Assembly: GCA_946535985.1 (NCBI GenBank)
Contig: CAMNDY010000007.1
Span: 1 to 64,000 of the forward strand
Source: an uncultured Treponema sp.
Lineage (GTDB): Bacteria; Spirochaetota; Spirochaetia; Treponematales; Treponemataceae
Direction: 5' to 3'
DNA: 64,000 nucleotides
The notes below the pieces were generated by a model. That model saw only the letters and a program-made list of their open reading frames with translations, was not told the DNA's origin and ran no database searches. Numbering within the stretch: position 1 is the stretch's first letter; every line of letters starts with the position of its first letter. The position numbers and the translations under genes are program-made. Positions 33,375 through 41,717 of this stretch are shown here, in pieces.

Positions 33375-33893
33375 ATGAATAATATCGAAATTCGTTCTGT
33401 AAAACCAAAAGATGCCAAAGATCTTCTGAAAATCTATTCTTATTACGTAGAAAACACTGCAATCAGCTTTGAATATGTAACTCCTTCTGTAAAAGAGTTC
33501 AAAAAGCGCATAAAAACAATTACAAAGCGATTTCCTTATATCTGTCTGGTAAAAGAAGGTCAGATTAAAGGTTATGCTTATGCAAATACCTTCCATGCCC
33601 GAAAAGCCTATAACTGGTCGGTTGAACTTTCCATTTATGTTGATAAAGACTGCAGAAAGTGTGGTTATGGCCGAATCTTGTATACAGAACTTGAAAAACA
33701 GTTAAAATCCCGGGGTTTTAGAAATATGTATGCCGGTATTGCAACACCTTTGCAGGAAGATGAATATCTTGATTTTTCAAGCCATAAATTCCACGAAAAG
33801 ATGGGTTTTGTAAAGGTTGCAGAGTTCCATGGCTGCGGAATAAAGTTTGATCGTGTTTATAATTTGATTTATGTAGAAAAGGTGTTATCTTAA
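33375..33893 (+). CDS. GNAT acetyltransferase, phosphinothricin acetyltransferase-like
   Basis: 172 residues. The pattern ENTAISFEYVTPSVKEFKKR near residue 25, then AYANTFHARKAYNWSVELSI, YVDKDCRKCGYGRILYTELE and KFHEKMGFVKVAEF follow the Pat/Bar and MnaT type of GNAT, which acetylates phosphinothricin-like amino acids or methionine derivatives. The real substrate is unknown. ATG 33375 is chosen over ATG 33360, since AGGA at about 33362 then serves as binding site. Overlaps the end of the convergent J-domain gene by 9 bases. Confidence 0.88.
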   Translation: MNNIEIRSVKPKDAKDLLKIYSYYVENTAISFEYVTPSVKEFKKRIKTITKRFPYICLVKEGQIKGYAYANTFHARKAYNWSVELSIYVDKDCRKCGYGRILYTELEKQLKSRGFRNMYAGIATPLQEDEYLDFSSHKFHEKMGFVKVAEFHGCGIKFDRVYNLIYVEKVLS

Positions 33894-34499
33894 TTCTTTA
33901 GAATCAGAACCAATTATATGTTGAGAAAGGCTGTTGTTAAGTTTTAATACCTTTTCGTAGTCTTCTTTTACTTGTTCTATAAAAATATAGTCTGGATGCT
34001 TGTTTATGATGTAATTAAAGCATTTTGAAGCATTATACAGGTGCTGCATAGCTTCCAGAAGATTTGAATTGTCGTTAGGGTTATAACCTGTATTTTTAAG
34101 ATATGAATCTTCGAAATTTCCATATGTCATGACAATTCTGCCTGTATCATATTCTGTTACGCCCATATGCATTATATATTCAAGATAATCTGTGTATTCT
34201 TTCACACGTCCGTAGTAATCTGTGAATGAATATACTTTTTTGGCTGTAGGTTGCTCGGTTTTGGACTTGTTTTCATCTATCTGGACTTCTTTTACGTTTG
34301 TTTTGCCCTGAGAATATGTTTTGTTGATAATAATCATGTATTCGTTGTATTTCTGTTTTAATTCTGCAGGAGCGGTGTCCGGATGGTATTTTTTTACGAG
34401 ATTTACATATTCTTTTTTGATTTCTGATAAATTGCCGGAGTTTTTGATTATCTGGAGAAAATTGGAAAGGTCGGATTTGAATTGGGTGGCTTGGTCCAT
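33885..34499 (-). CDS. J-domain (DnaJ-like) protein
   Basis: 204 residues. A J domain occupies about residues 10-70 with the essential HPD in VNLVKKYHPDTAPAELKQKY, so it should stimulate an Hsp70 (DnaK). No G/F, zinc or substrate-binding domain of true DnaJ follows. Instead there is a 130-residue C-terminal region (KVYSFTDYYGRVKEYTDYLE and a helical end) of unknown role. Cytoplasmic. Likely a specialised co-chaperone. Confidence 0.82.
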   Translation of the reverse strand: MDQATQFKSDLSNFLQIIKNSGNLSEIKKEYVNLVKKYHPDTAPAELKQKYNEYMIIINKTYSQGKTNVKEVQIDENKSKTEQPTAKKVYSFTDYYGRVKEYTDYLEYIMHMGVTEYDTGRIVMTYGNFEDSYLKNTGYNPNDNSNLLEAMQHLYNASKCFNYIINKHPDYIFIEQVKEDYEKVLKLNNSLSQHIIGSDSKELR

Positions 34500-34516
34500 A
34501 AAATATTAATAAGGCG

Positions 34517-34624
34517 GCCCTTCGACCAGCTCAGGGACCCCGGTTTTTACTAAAGGACCCCACGTTTCTGTTTGCGTGGTCCCTGGGTTTTGTTCCGATG
34601 TGGTCCCTGAGCTTGTCGAAGGGC
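34517..34624. repeat. Cluster of family B repeats
   Basis: Two copies of the family B core in opposite orientation (34517-34539 and 34602-34624) flank a hairpin in which GGACCCCACG near 34551 pairs with CGTGGTCC near 34574. The composite sits just after lysA on the minus strand and could act as its terminator. Confidence 0.7.
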
Positions 34625-34635
34625 TTTGTTTTTGT

Positions 34636-35934
34636 TTAGAAACACCTCATCAGGTCTTCAATTGTTTCTCTGCGGCGGATTTGTTTTACTTTTCCGTCGG
34701 AAGAAATAAGAACTTCGGCTGGGCGAGGGCGAGAGTTGTAGCTTGAACACATTGAGAATCCGTATGCTCCTGCATCAAGGATACATGCTAAATCTCCGTG
34801 TTGTGCTGCAGGTAAAAGTCTGTCTTTTGCAAGAATATCACCTGATTCGCAGATATTTCCTGTTACAGTCTGTTCAAGCATATCTGAACCGCTGTGTGGA
34901 ATAACTTTTCCGTCACGGATGATTTCTATATCGTGCCAGCTGTCGTACATGCTTGGGCGTACAAGAACGTTCATTCCAACATCTGTTCCAACAAAAGTCT
35001 TTCCGTTGTTGTGTTTTACTGCGTGAACGCGGCCCAAAAGAACGCTGCCTTCTGCAACACAGAAACGGCCTGGTTCTGACTTAAATAATGGGATTTTATT
35101 AGGAATTCCGCTTTTTGTAGGAAGCTTTGTATAAGTTTCTACAAAATCAGTCAGAATTGGCTCAAGGCGCTTTTTAAAATCTTCCATAGGGAAATCTTTT
35201 TCATCATCAAGCTTGTGGTATGGAATTCCGTAACCACCGCCAAAATCAATGAATTCAAGGTTTTCAAACTGATCTGCAATGCGCAAAAGGTTTGTAACTG
35301 CATCAAGATATGGTTGAGGATCCATAAAAAGCGAACCGATGTGCTGGTTTATTCCGGCAATCTTAAGTTCATATTTCTGGGCAATTTCAAAGATTTTTGG
35401 AATAAATTCTTCGGAAATACCAAACTTTGTTTTCTTTCCTCCTGTTACAACTTTTTCGTGATGTCCGGCACCAACGCCCGGGTTAATGCGGACTGCACAC
35501 TTTCTGTCTGCAGGAGCAATATTTAAGTCGCAGAATACCTGTCCTATTAATTCCAGCTGTTCAAGACTGTCTAGACTGGTTATTACATGATTTTCAATAG
35601 CGAACTTAAATTCTTCGGGTGCTACGTTGTTTGGAACAAAGAATATGCGCTCTGCAGGGAATCCTGCCTTAAAAAGCATCTGAATTTCTCCGACACTCAT
35701 TGCATCGCAGTTTATGCCTTCTTCAAGCGCGATTTTTAAGATATGAATGTTTGTATTAGCTTTTACGGAATAATTGGCAGTATACGGGTATTTTGTAATT
35801 ACCTGTGATACTGCATGCATACGATTGCGAAGAATATCTTCGTTGTATACATAAAGTGGCGTTCCATAATTCATTACGATTTCTTCTGGGTTGTTTCCCT
35901 TAAAAAAATCTACTGTATTAATAAATGATTCCAT
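34636..35934 (-). CDS. lysA: Diaminopimelate decarboxylase
   Basis: 432 residues. PLP-dependent fold III enzyme that turns meso-diaminopimelate into lysine. The PLP lysine is in YSVKANTNIHIL (about residue 58). GGGYGIPY binds the phosphate, then SEPGRFCVAEG, VTGNICESGDILA (active-site Cys-Glu) and GAYGFSMCSSYN. Normal length. It follows ddh after 9 bases in a trmB-ddh-lysA operon. Confidence 0.94.
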   Translation of the reverse strand: MESFINTVDFFKGNNPEEIVMNYGTPLYVYNEDILRNRMHAVSQVITKYPYTANYSVKANTNIHILKIALEEGINCDAMSVGEIQMLFKAGFPAERIFFVPNNVAPEEFKFAIENHVITSLDSLEQLELIGQVFCDLNIAPADRKCAVRINPGVGAGHHEKVVTGGKKTKFGISEEFIPKIFEIAQKYELKIAGINQHIGSLFMDPQPYLDAVTNLLRIADQFENLEFIDFGGGYGIPYHKLDDEKDFPMEDFKKRLEPILTDFVETYTKLPTKSGIPNKIPLFKSEPGRFCVAEGSVLLGRVHAVKHNNGKTFVGTDVGMNVLVRPSMYDSWHDIEIIRDGKVIPHSGSDMLEQTVTGNICESGDILAKDRLLPAAQHGDLACILDAGAYGFSMCSSYNSRPRPAEVLISSDGKVKQIRRRETIEDLMRCF

Positions 35935-35943
35935 TTTTTTCTC

Positions 35944-36924
35944 CTAAAGCATATGTGCTCTAATCTCATCCCCGCTGAGTGGGCTCAAATAAGCCGGTGC
36001 AATATCAAATACGGTCTTGCAGCCAATAGCACCTTCTTTGTTCAAACGATAGATTGCGCGGGCATAGGCAACAAGAACGCTTGAAGTAAAGGCTGGGTTT
36101 GAATCGAGCTTGAGACTATATTCGATGATGTTGTTGTATTCGTCGTTCCAACCTGTCTTGCCTGAACGGAAAACAAAGCCTCCGTGAGGGATTTCGGCAT
36201 GGTCACGCTTGAGTTCTTCCTCTGTGATAAAGTGAACTGTTGTATCGTAATCGGCAAAATAGTTTGGCATTTCTTTGATTTCTTTTTCGATACGGGCCTT
36301 ATCGGCACCTTCTTCGGCTACAACAAAGCATTCGCGGGTGTGCTTCTGGCGGGTTGTAAGTTCAGGATTTTTACCGGCACGAACTGCTTCCAATGCTGCT
36401 GGAACAGGTATTGTATACTGCTTTCCATCCTTTACACCTTCTATGCGGCGGATTGCATCTGAGTGCCCTTGGCTTACACCCTTACCCCAAAATGTATAAT
36501 CAGCTCCACCTGGGAGAAGGCTGTTTCCGTATAGGCGCATAAGAGAGAAAAGTCCAGGATCCCAGCCGCAGGAAATAAGGGCTGTGTGTCCGTTATCTTT
36601 GGCTGATTTATCTACATTTGCAAAGTGCTGTGGGATTTTGGCATGGGTGTCAAAGCTGTCTACTACGTTAAAATATTTTGCATATTCTGGTGTCTGTTCA
36701 GGCAGGTCTGTAGCACTACCGCCGCACAAAATCAGAACGTCAATTTCGTCTTTGTGGGCAAGAATATCCTTTACATTATAAACAGGAACTCCTGTTGTAA
36801 GAACCTTTACTGTAGACGGATCACGTCTTGTAAATACTGCTGTAAGCTGGGTGTCCGGGTTGTGCTTGATTGCACATTCAATTCCCTTGCCTAAGTTTCC
36901 ATAACCTAAAATTGCGATTTTCAT
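35944..36924 (-). CDS. ddh: meso-Diaminopimelate dehydrogenase
   Basis: 326 residues. NADPH-binding loop ILGYGNLGKGIE at the N-terminus, FTRRDP for the NADP phosphate, CGGSATDLPEQTP, SCGWDPGLFSLMR and FWGKGVSQGHSDAIRRIEGV, all characteristic of Ddh. It makes meso-DAP from tetrahydrodipicolinate in one step, bypassing the succinylase or acetylase routes; lysA then yields lysine. AAGGAG precedes ATG 36924, and an operator-like palindrome sits just upstream. Confidence 0.94.
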   Translation of the reverse strand: MKIAILGYGNLGKGIECAIKHNPDTQLTAVFTRRDPSTVKVLTTGVPVYNVKDILAHKDEIDVLILCGGSATDLPEQTPEYAKYFNVVDSFDTHAKIPQHFANVDKSAKDNGHTALISCGWDPGLFSLMRLYGNSLLPGGADYTFWGKGVSQGHSDAIRRIEGVKDGKQYTIPVPAALEAVRAGKNPELTTRQKHTRECFVVAEEGADKARIEKEIKEMPNYFADYDTTVHFITEEELKRDHAEIPHGGFVFRSGKTGWNDEYNNIIEYSLKLDSNPAFTSSVLVAYARAIYRLNKEGAIGCKTVFDIAPAYLSPLSGDEIRAHML

Positions 36925-36939
36925 TTTTATATACTCCTT

Positions 36940-36957
36940 AACTAACGCTCGTTAGTT
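36940..36957. promoter_or_regulatory. Operator-like palindrome before ddh
   Basis: AACTAACGCTCGTTAGTT, a perfect 18-base palindrome apart from the central two bases, between the trmB stop and the ddh ribosome binding site. Same motif as at 32210. It may let ddh-lysA be controlled separately from trmB. Confidence 0.55.
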
Positions 36958-37659
36958 TTATTCCTGACTTAAAAGAACTATTTTGTTTTTAAGGGCTTCC
37001 TTCATTACGGTTACAAGATTTTTCTGTCCTGAATACAAACATGAATCATCATCGCTGCCGGTAAGTTCGCCTGTCATTACATATGTTGAATCAATGATTA
37101 CACGTAACTGTCCAGGTTCAGGATCTGTATGATAAATAATTGCTCCATCCAGGTTGTAGTTGCTGTCTGTCATGATTACAACTTTTTTACCGTTATTTAT
37201 AAGTTCGGTAAGCTCTTCTTCGTAAGCATCTACGATTCTTACCGAAGCAGAAATGTAAAGTCGTAGTCTTGTTTCTTTTATCATATCCAAAAGCTTGTTC
37301 TGAATATTTTTGGATCCAATGATTGTTATATAGCCGTCTGTTTCAATCTGCTTTTGTGGAGCGTGTTCTTTAATATAGTCTGCTTTTTGCTGAAGATCTT
37401 TTAGAACGTTGCTTGTAAAAGTTTTAACATCAACCGGAAGATATTTTGTGGAATCTCCCTGGATTAAATAAGCGGCACCTTTGTCTGTAAGGTTTGATAA
37501 AGCAGCATAAACGTTTGAACGAGATATACCTGTTTCTTTAGAAACCTCGTAGCCTGTCATTTCTCCGTGCGAAAGAAGGGTTGTATAAATTACAGCTTCC
37601 TGACGAGTAAGACCAAAGAATGTTAAATCATCGGTAAACTGAAGATTTTGCATTTGCAA
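36958..37659 (-). CDS. TrmB-family transcriptional regulator
   Basis: 233 residues. Winged helix at residues 12-70 (FFGLTRQEAVIYTTLLSHGE, TGYEVSKETGISRSNVYAAL), then a coiled-coil linker, then a C-terminal PLD-like domain (ETRLRLYISASVRIVDAYEE, KKVVIMTDSNYNLDGAII) as in TrmB sugar-sensing regulators. It heads the ddh-lysA operon and diverges from the alpha-galactosidase, so either could be its target. A 7-base inverted repeat in the shared upstream region may be its operator. AGGAGG lies before ATG 37659. Confidence 0.85.
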   Translation of the reverse strand: MQMQNLQFTDDLTFFGLTRQEAVIYTTLLSHGEMTGYEVSKETGISRSNVYAALSNLTDKGAAYLIQGDSTKYLPVDVKTFTSNVLKDLQQKADYIKEHAPQKQIETDGYITIIGSKNIQNKLLDMIKETRLRLYISASVRIVDAYEEELTELINNGKKVVIMTDSNYNLDGAIIYHTDPEPGQLRVIIDSTYVMTGELTGSDDDSCLYSGQKNLVTVMKEALKNKIVLLSQE

Positions 37660-37688
37660 CCTCCTGATTTTTTGAATTTTTCATGTTT

Positions 37689-37710
37689 AGTAGTACTGTT
37701 TAATACTACT
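37689..37710. promoter_or_regulatory. Inverted repeat, possible TrmB operator
   Basis: AGTAGTA (37689-37695), 8 bases, TACTACT (37704-37710), in the region between trmB and the alpha-galactosidase gene. Archaeal TrmB binds sites of the form TACT-N7/8-GAGTA, a similar size and spacing. Confidence 0.4.
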
Positions 37711-37834
37711 TACAAGGGTTAATATACAGAATTTGTATATATTTGTCAAATTTAATTAGTTAAAAATTCAATTTGTATAATTATAAAATAGTTATATAAT
37801 GATTTACTCATTTAATTTTGGAAAGGAAAAATTT

Positions 37835-39604
37835 ATGTCATTACAAGCTCCTTCAAAAATCACTGATAATAATAAGCGATTTGATAATTTTGCTGATGGT
37901 AAAGTGTTTACAGGAAAAAAATCGGGACGTCTTCCTGCAATGGGTTGGAACAGCTGGAATGCTTTTGGCAGCGGTAATACAGAAGCATTGACTCGTGCCA
38001 TGGCTGATAAAATTATTGAGCTTGGTCTTGATAAGCTTGGTTATAAATATCTTGTTCTTGATGATGGTTGTTATAAAAGCGAACGTGTTGACGGAAAGCT
38101 TAGTAATGAGCCGGTTAAGTTTCCGGGTGGATTTAAGACTCTTTCGGATTATGTTCATTCTAAAGGTTTGAAGTTTGGAATGTATAATGATATTGGAACA
38201 AATCTTTGTGCGGGAGCTGCTGTAGGAACCTGCGGGCATGAGGATATTGATGCTCAGTCTTATATAGACTGGGGTGTTGATTTTTTGAAAATCGATAACT
38301 GTTATTATCTTTGGGATAATGCCACTTTTTCAAATCCGGAAAATGCCCGCTTTGTTTTTGCGCCAAAAATTAAAAGTGTGATTGTTGATGGTAAAAAACT
38401 TAGCGCAGTTGGGGATGGCATTTTGACAGGAGCCAGTGTAAAGGTTGATGAAAAAGGAAACTTTGTTTATGGAATCGGAACGTTAGACGGAACTAACACC
38501 GGAACTTCTCCTGTTGGGCTTCGCAGTGGTGAATTGATTTTTGAAGTAGATTCTGCTAGTGAAAAGTCTGTTGAATTACAGGTAGAGTATGCCAGCGGAC
38601 GTGAAGTTGGAATTGGTGAATGGCTGCAGCTTGCTGTAGGTGAAGGAAATGCTGCAGAATATTTTTATGATGATTTATTGCCTGTAACTTCTGACAAAGA
38701 TACTTTTGTTTTGAGCGCGCCTATTAGTATTCGTTTGCGAGCCGGTAAAAATAAAATAAGAATTATGAATCATCGCCGTCAGGAAAACACGCTTGATTCT
38801 TATGCTGCAATGTTAGAGGGTCTTAACAAAGCAAAGCCTGATCATGAAGTTGTTCTTTCAATGTGTGAATGGGGAAAAACTCATCCGCAGAACTGGGCCT
38901 ATAAGGTAGGTGACTCCTGGCGTATTTTGAATGATATTACTTTTAGGGTAGGCAGTGACGGAAACCCTGGTTTTGGTGCCTGGGCAGATCCTGGAACACC
39001 AAGTGTAACTTCGCAATATAATAAAGCTGTTGTTATGGATGTGTTTGCCGGACTGGACAAGGGCTGGAATGATCCTGATATGCTTATGATTGGAATGGAT
39101 GGTTTAAACCTTGTTCAAAATAAAACTCATTTTACCATGTGGTGTATGATGAATTCTCCGCTCATGCTGGGACTGGATTTAAGGCGGGTGAGCCTTGGCG
39201 ATGAGCTTTATAAAATAATTGCAAACCGCGATTTGATTGCTTTGAACCAGGATGCTCTTGGTGTGCAGGCAAAAAGAATTTTTACAACAGCGGATTGTGG
39301 CAGCGAGTCTCCAGACAAAGCATACATCGAAGATATAAATCGAATTGATGTTCTTGCCAAACCGCTTGCAGACGGAAATATAGCCTTGAGTTTTATTAAT
39401 GTAAGCGAGGAAAATTGGACAGGTAATATTAGTGTTTCTGTGAAACAAATTGAAAAAGCTTTTGGTAAAAAGTTAGTTAGTTCTAACAAATTTCAGGTTC
39501 GAGATTTGTGGAGCGGTGAGACTTGGGAAAATGAGAGTGGGGTTTTTGAAATTTCTGAGCTTGGGGCTTGTGATAATTTTACGATAAGAATAAGTCCTTT
39601 TTAA
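37835..39604 (+). CDS. Alpha-galactosidase, GH27, with nested domain
   Basis: 589 residues, no signal peptide, so intracellular. GH27 barrel motifs are PAMGWNSWNAF, YLVLDDGCY, GLKFGMYNDIGTN, the nucleophile Asp in FLKIDNCYY (about residue 154), VVLSMCEWG, and the likely acid/base Asp in WRILNDITF, followed by a beta-sandwich C-terminus. Between the nucleophile and VVLSMCEWG lie about 155 extra residues that look like a beta-sandwich carbohydrate-binding module (VELQVEYASG, IRLRAGKNKIRIMNH). ATG 37835 follows GGAAAGGA. A TATAAT at 37795-37800 lies upstream, excluding the ATG at 37799. Confidence 0.92.
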   Translation: MSLQAPSKITDNNKRFDNFADGKVFTGKKSGRLPAMGWNSWNAFGSGNTEALTRAMADKIIELGLDKLGYKYLVLDDGCYKSERVDGKLSNEPVKFPGGFKTLSDYVHSKGLKFGMYNDIGTNLCAGAAVGTCGHEDIDAQSYIDWGVDFLKIDNCYYLWDNATFSNPENARFVFAPKIKSVIVDGKKLSAVGDGILTGASVKVDEKGNFVYGIGTLDGTNTGTSPVGLRSGELIFEVDSASEKSVELQVEYASGREVGIGEWLQLAVGEGNAAEYFYDDLLPVTSDKDTFVLSAPISIRLRAGKNKIRIMNHRRQENTLDSYAAMLEGLNKAKPDHEVVLSMCEWGKTHPQNWAYKVGDSWRILNDITFRVGSDGNPGFGAWADPGTPSVTSQYNKAVVMDVFAGLDKGWNDPDMLMIGMDGLNLVQNKTHFTMWCMMNSPLMLGLDLRRVSLGDELYKIIANRDLIALNQDALGVQAKRIFTTADCGSESPDKAYIEDINRIDVLAKPLADGNIALSFINVSEENWTGNISVSVKQIEKAFGKKLVSSNKFQVRDLWSGETWENESGVFEISELGACDNFTIRISPF

Positions 39605-39610
39605 TTAGAA

Positions 39611-39703
39611 ATTGTCGGGTCAAGCCCGACAATGACACGGCTTTTTCCAAGCCCGATGCTAAAGAGAACTTTTTTGTCATTACCGGGTTTGACCCGGTAA
39701 TCT
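39611..39703. repeat. Pair of family A repeats
   Basis: ATTGTCGGG..CCCGACAATGAC (39611-39636) and GTCATTACCGGG..CCCGGTAATCT (39676-39703), inverted relative to each other, fill the gap between the alpha-galactosidase and the next gene. Confidence 0.8.
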
Positions 39704-39712
39704 GTTAGTAAA

Positions 39713-40144
39713 ATGAATATTTCAATAAAAAAATTTATAAAATTACTAGCTTCCTCTTATCCACAAGTATTACCCGCAGACCAGGCTAACTTACTGCTCT
39801 ATGCCCACACCCGTGGCTGGCTAGAAGATCAGGACGAACGCTTTTGTGACAAAAATTTAAACCGCCAGACAGCTGCCAGAATCCTGCATCAGTTTATGAA
39901 AATTGAGCTTAAAGTGCCTGACCTGCAGGATATTTCGCCTGCCAATGTTCTTGCAGATTTATATACCTGTCATACTTGTGTAAATCATATTGCCCAGATT
40001 TACCTACGGGGTATTATGGGGACACAAACGGTTGAACGGGACGGGGTGGAGTATAAAATATTTAATCAGGTAGAACTTGTTTCGGAAGAAGAAGGTAAAT
40101 TTTTTATTGAAAAAATAAAAGCAGGCGTTGCGGGCGGCGTTTGA
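39713..40144 (+). CDS. Hypothetical protein with weak SLH-like pattern
   Basis: 143 residues, no signal peptide. NRQTAARILHQFMKIELK followed by ADLYTCHTCVNHIAQIYLRG resembles the helix pattern of S-layer homology repeats, but export signals are absent, so the resemblance may be accidental. No function assigned. It starts 10 bases after a family A repeat and lacks a clear ribosome binding site. Confidence 0.6.
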   Translation: MNISIKKFIKLLASSYPQVLPADQANLLLYAHTRGWLEDQDERFCDKNLNRQTAARILHQFMKIELKVPDLQDISPANVLADLYTCHTCVNHIAQIYLRGIMGTQTVERDGVEYKIFNQVELVSEEEGKFFIEKIKAGVAGGV

Positions 40145-40207
40145 GCCCGCAGAGGGGGTAGCAGAAGACCGCGGAGCGGGCTGGCGCGAGGGGGAGACTT
40201 CCCCCTC
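40144..40207. repeat. GC-rich double hairpin
   Basis: AGCCCGC (40144-40150) pairs with GCGGGCT (40176-40182), and GAGGGGG (40188-40194) pairs with CCCCCTC (40201-40207). It sits exactly between two convergent genes and may stop transcription from both sides, though it lacks long T runs. Confidence 0.5.
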
Positions 40208-41566
40208 CTAAATTAAAGCGTGTTTCTGCCATCTTTTGCTCTTCCAGCGAATTAGCATTGCAATTCCGCGGGTGGTTTCGTCGGTACCAATTCCAAGCCA
40301 GAAGCCTACGAGACCAAGGCCCATTTTAATTCCCATGATGTAGCTGCCCAAAACCATGATTCCCCACATTGAACAAATTCCGTAGAGAACCGGGAATTTA
40401 ACGTCGCCGGAACCTTTGAGGGCTCCAACATAAATGAGGTTGAGGGAGCGGCCAAACTCGATGTAGGTTGAAAAAATGAGCAGGGTACTTACAAAATCAT
40501 AAACTTCGTCTATGTCGGTAAAGATTCGGATGATTGGGGCTTTGACGAGGTTGACTATAAGAATCATAACCATGGAGCAGACGGTTGCAACCAGCTGATA
40601 TTTGAAAATCTTTTTGTAGGCAATATCGCTTTGTTTGGCTCCAACGTAATAACCAGTTTTGATTTGTGAGGACTGTCCAATTGCCATTGCGAAAATAAAT
40701 ACAAAGCGCACGATTGTCATTGTATAAACCTGGGCGGACATGGCGTTGGTTCCAAGTGTAGAAATCATTGCCATAATAACAATCTGACTGATGTTGTAAG
40801 AAAGGCTTTCGCCGGCGGTTGGAACACCTACAGAAAGAATGAGTTTGTAAACCTGTTTTGGAACCTGGAAGATTCCCTTGAGCTCGAAGGCTACGTCTTT
40901 TTTGCGGCGGATGATTATTGCAAGAAGTACGCTTGAAACAAGCATGGACATACCGCTGGCACAGGCAACACCAGAAACTCCAAGAATCGGAAGGCCGAAC
41001 CAGCCGTAGAGGGAGAGAGCGTTTCCTATTACATTTACAAAGTTTCCGATTATTGAAACTACCATTGCTTCGCTTGTGTAGCCGTAGCTTCGGAGGATGG
41101 CACCCTGTAAAGAGCTGAAGGCATTAAAAAAACAGAAGATTCCGCCAAAGATTATAAAGTATTTGAGGGCGTAACCACGAACTTCGTCTTCCAGCTGGTA
41201 GCAGCCAAGCAGGGGTTTGAATCCAAAGAAAACTAAAAGCATGAGGAAAACAGAAAGCAGGGTAATCATGAGGGTAGAAGCCTGAGCAATTTGATTAAGT
41301 TCCTTGTGGGATTTTTGTGCACCTATGAACTGAGCAAGAACGATTGAACAGCCTGTACTTATAACTGCAAAAAGAAGGTTTAAGAAAAATACATATTGCG
41401 AAACAAGTCCTACTGCGGCAACTGCATCGTTACTGTAAGAGCTGAGCATCATTGTATCAACAGACGAAACCAGGATGCGGAAAAACTGTTCCATCGCAAT
41501 TGGCAGGGTAAGCTTGACCATTGGCAAGGCGCCGCGGTTTTGTTTTTGTAAAGTTTTTTCAGGCAT
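40208..41566 (-). CDS. MATE family efflux transporter
   Basis: 452 residues, about 12 membrane helices. The MatE repeats are visible: LPIAMEQFFRILVSSVDTMM, AAVGLVSQYVFFLNLLFA, and in the second half VGVPTAGESLSYNISQIVIM. Such proteins export drugs or metabolites using Na+ or H+ gradients. ATG 41566 follows GGAGG. The frame extends 21 codons upstream, but those codons are a family B repeat (PSTGSG), so they are excluded. Confidence 0.9.
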   Translation of the reverse strand: MPEKTLQKQNRGALPMVKLTLPIAMEQFFRILVSSVDTMMLSSYSNDAVAAVGLVSQYVFFLNLLFAVISTGCSIVLAQFIGAQKSHKELNQIAQASTLMITLLSVFLMLLVFFGFKPLLGCYQLEDEVRGYALKYFIIFGGIFCFFNAFSSLQGAILRSYGYTSEAMVVSIIGNFVNVIGNALSLYGWFGLPILGVSGVACASGMSMLVSSVLLAIIIRRKKDVAFELKGIFQVPKQVYKLILSVGVPTAGESLSYNISQIVIMAMISTLGTNAMSAQVYTMTIVRFVFIFAMAIGQSSQIKTGYYVGAKQSDIAYKKIFKYQLVATVCSMVMILIVNLVKAPIIRIFTDIDEVYDFVSTLLIFSTYIEFGRSLNLIYVGALKGSGDVKFPVLYGICSMWGIMVLGSYIMGIKMGLGLVGFWLGIGTDETTRGIAMLIRWKSKRWQKHALI

Positions 41567-41595
41567 AAAAGTCCTCCGTCCGTCAAAGTTTAGCT

Positions 41596-41624
41596 GCGCG
41601 GTCCCTGAGCCTGTCGAAGGGCGC
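41596..41624. repeat. Family B repeat
   Basis: GCGC plus GGTCCCTGAGCCTGTCGAAG plus GGCGC, 30 bases upstream of the MATE start, with GC-rich arms that extend the palindrome. Confidence 0.8.
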
Positions 41625-41717
41625 AACAAGAATAGATATATTTTACTAAAAATCCTCTTTTTTGAAATTGCCTAAATCTATTAAAAATTTGTAAGAAAAA
41701 ACAGGGGTGATTTTGGC

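Noticed and set aside
40144-40207. Possible transposon end or attachment site
   Set aside because: No transposase, no target duplication and no partner end. The inverted repeats are better read as a terminator-like hairpin pair.
41567-41629. N-terminal extension of the first MATE gene
   Set aside because: The codons are a family B repeat (PSTGSG). ATG 41566 has a GGAGG site.
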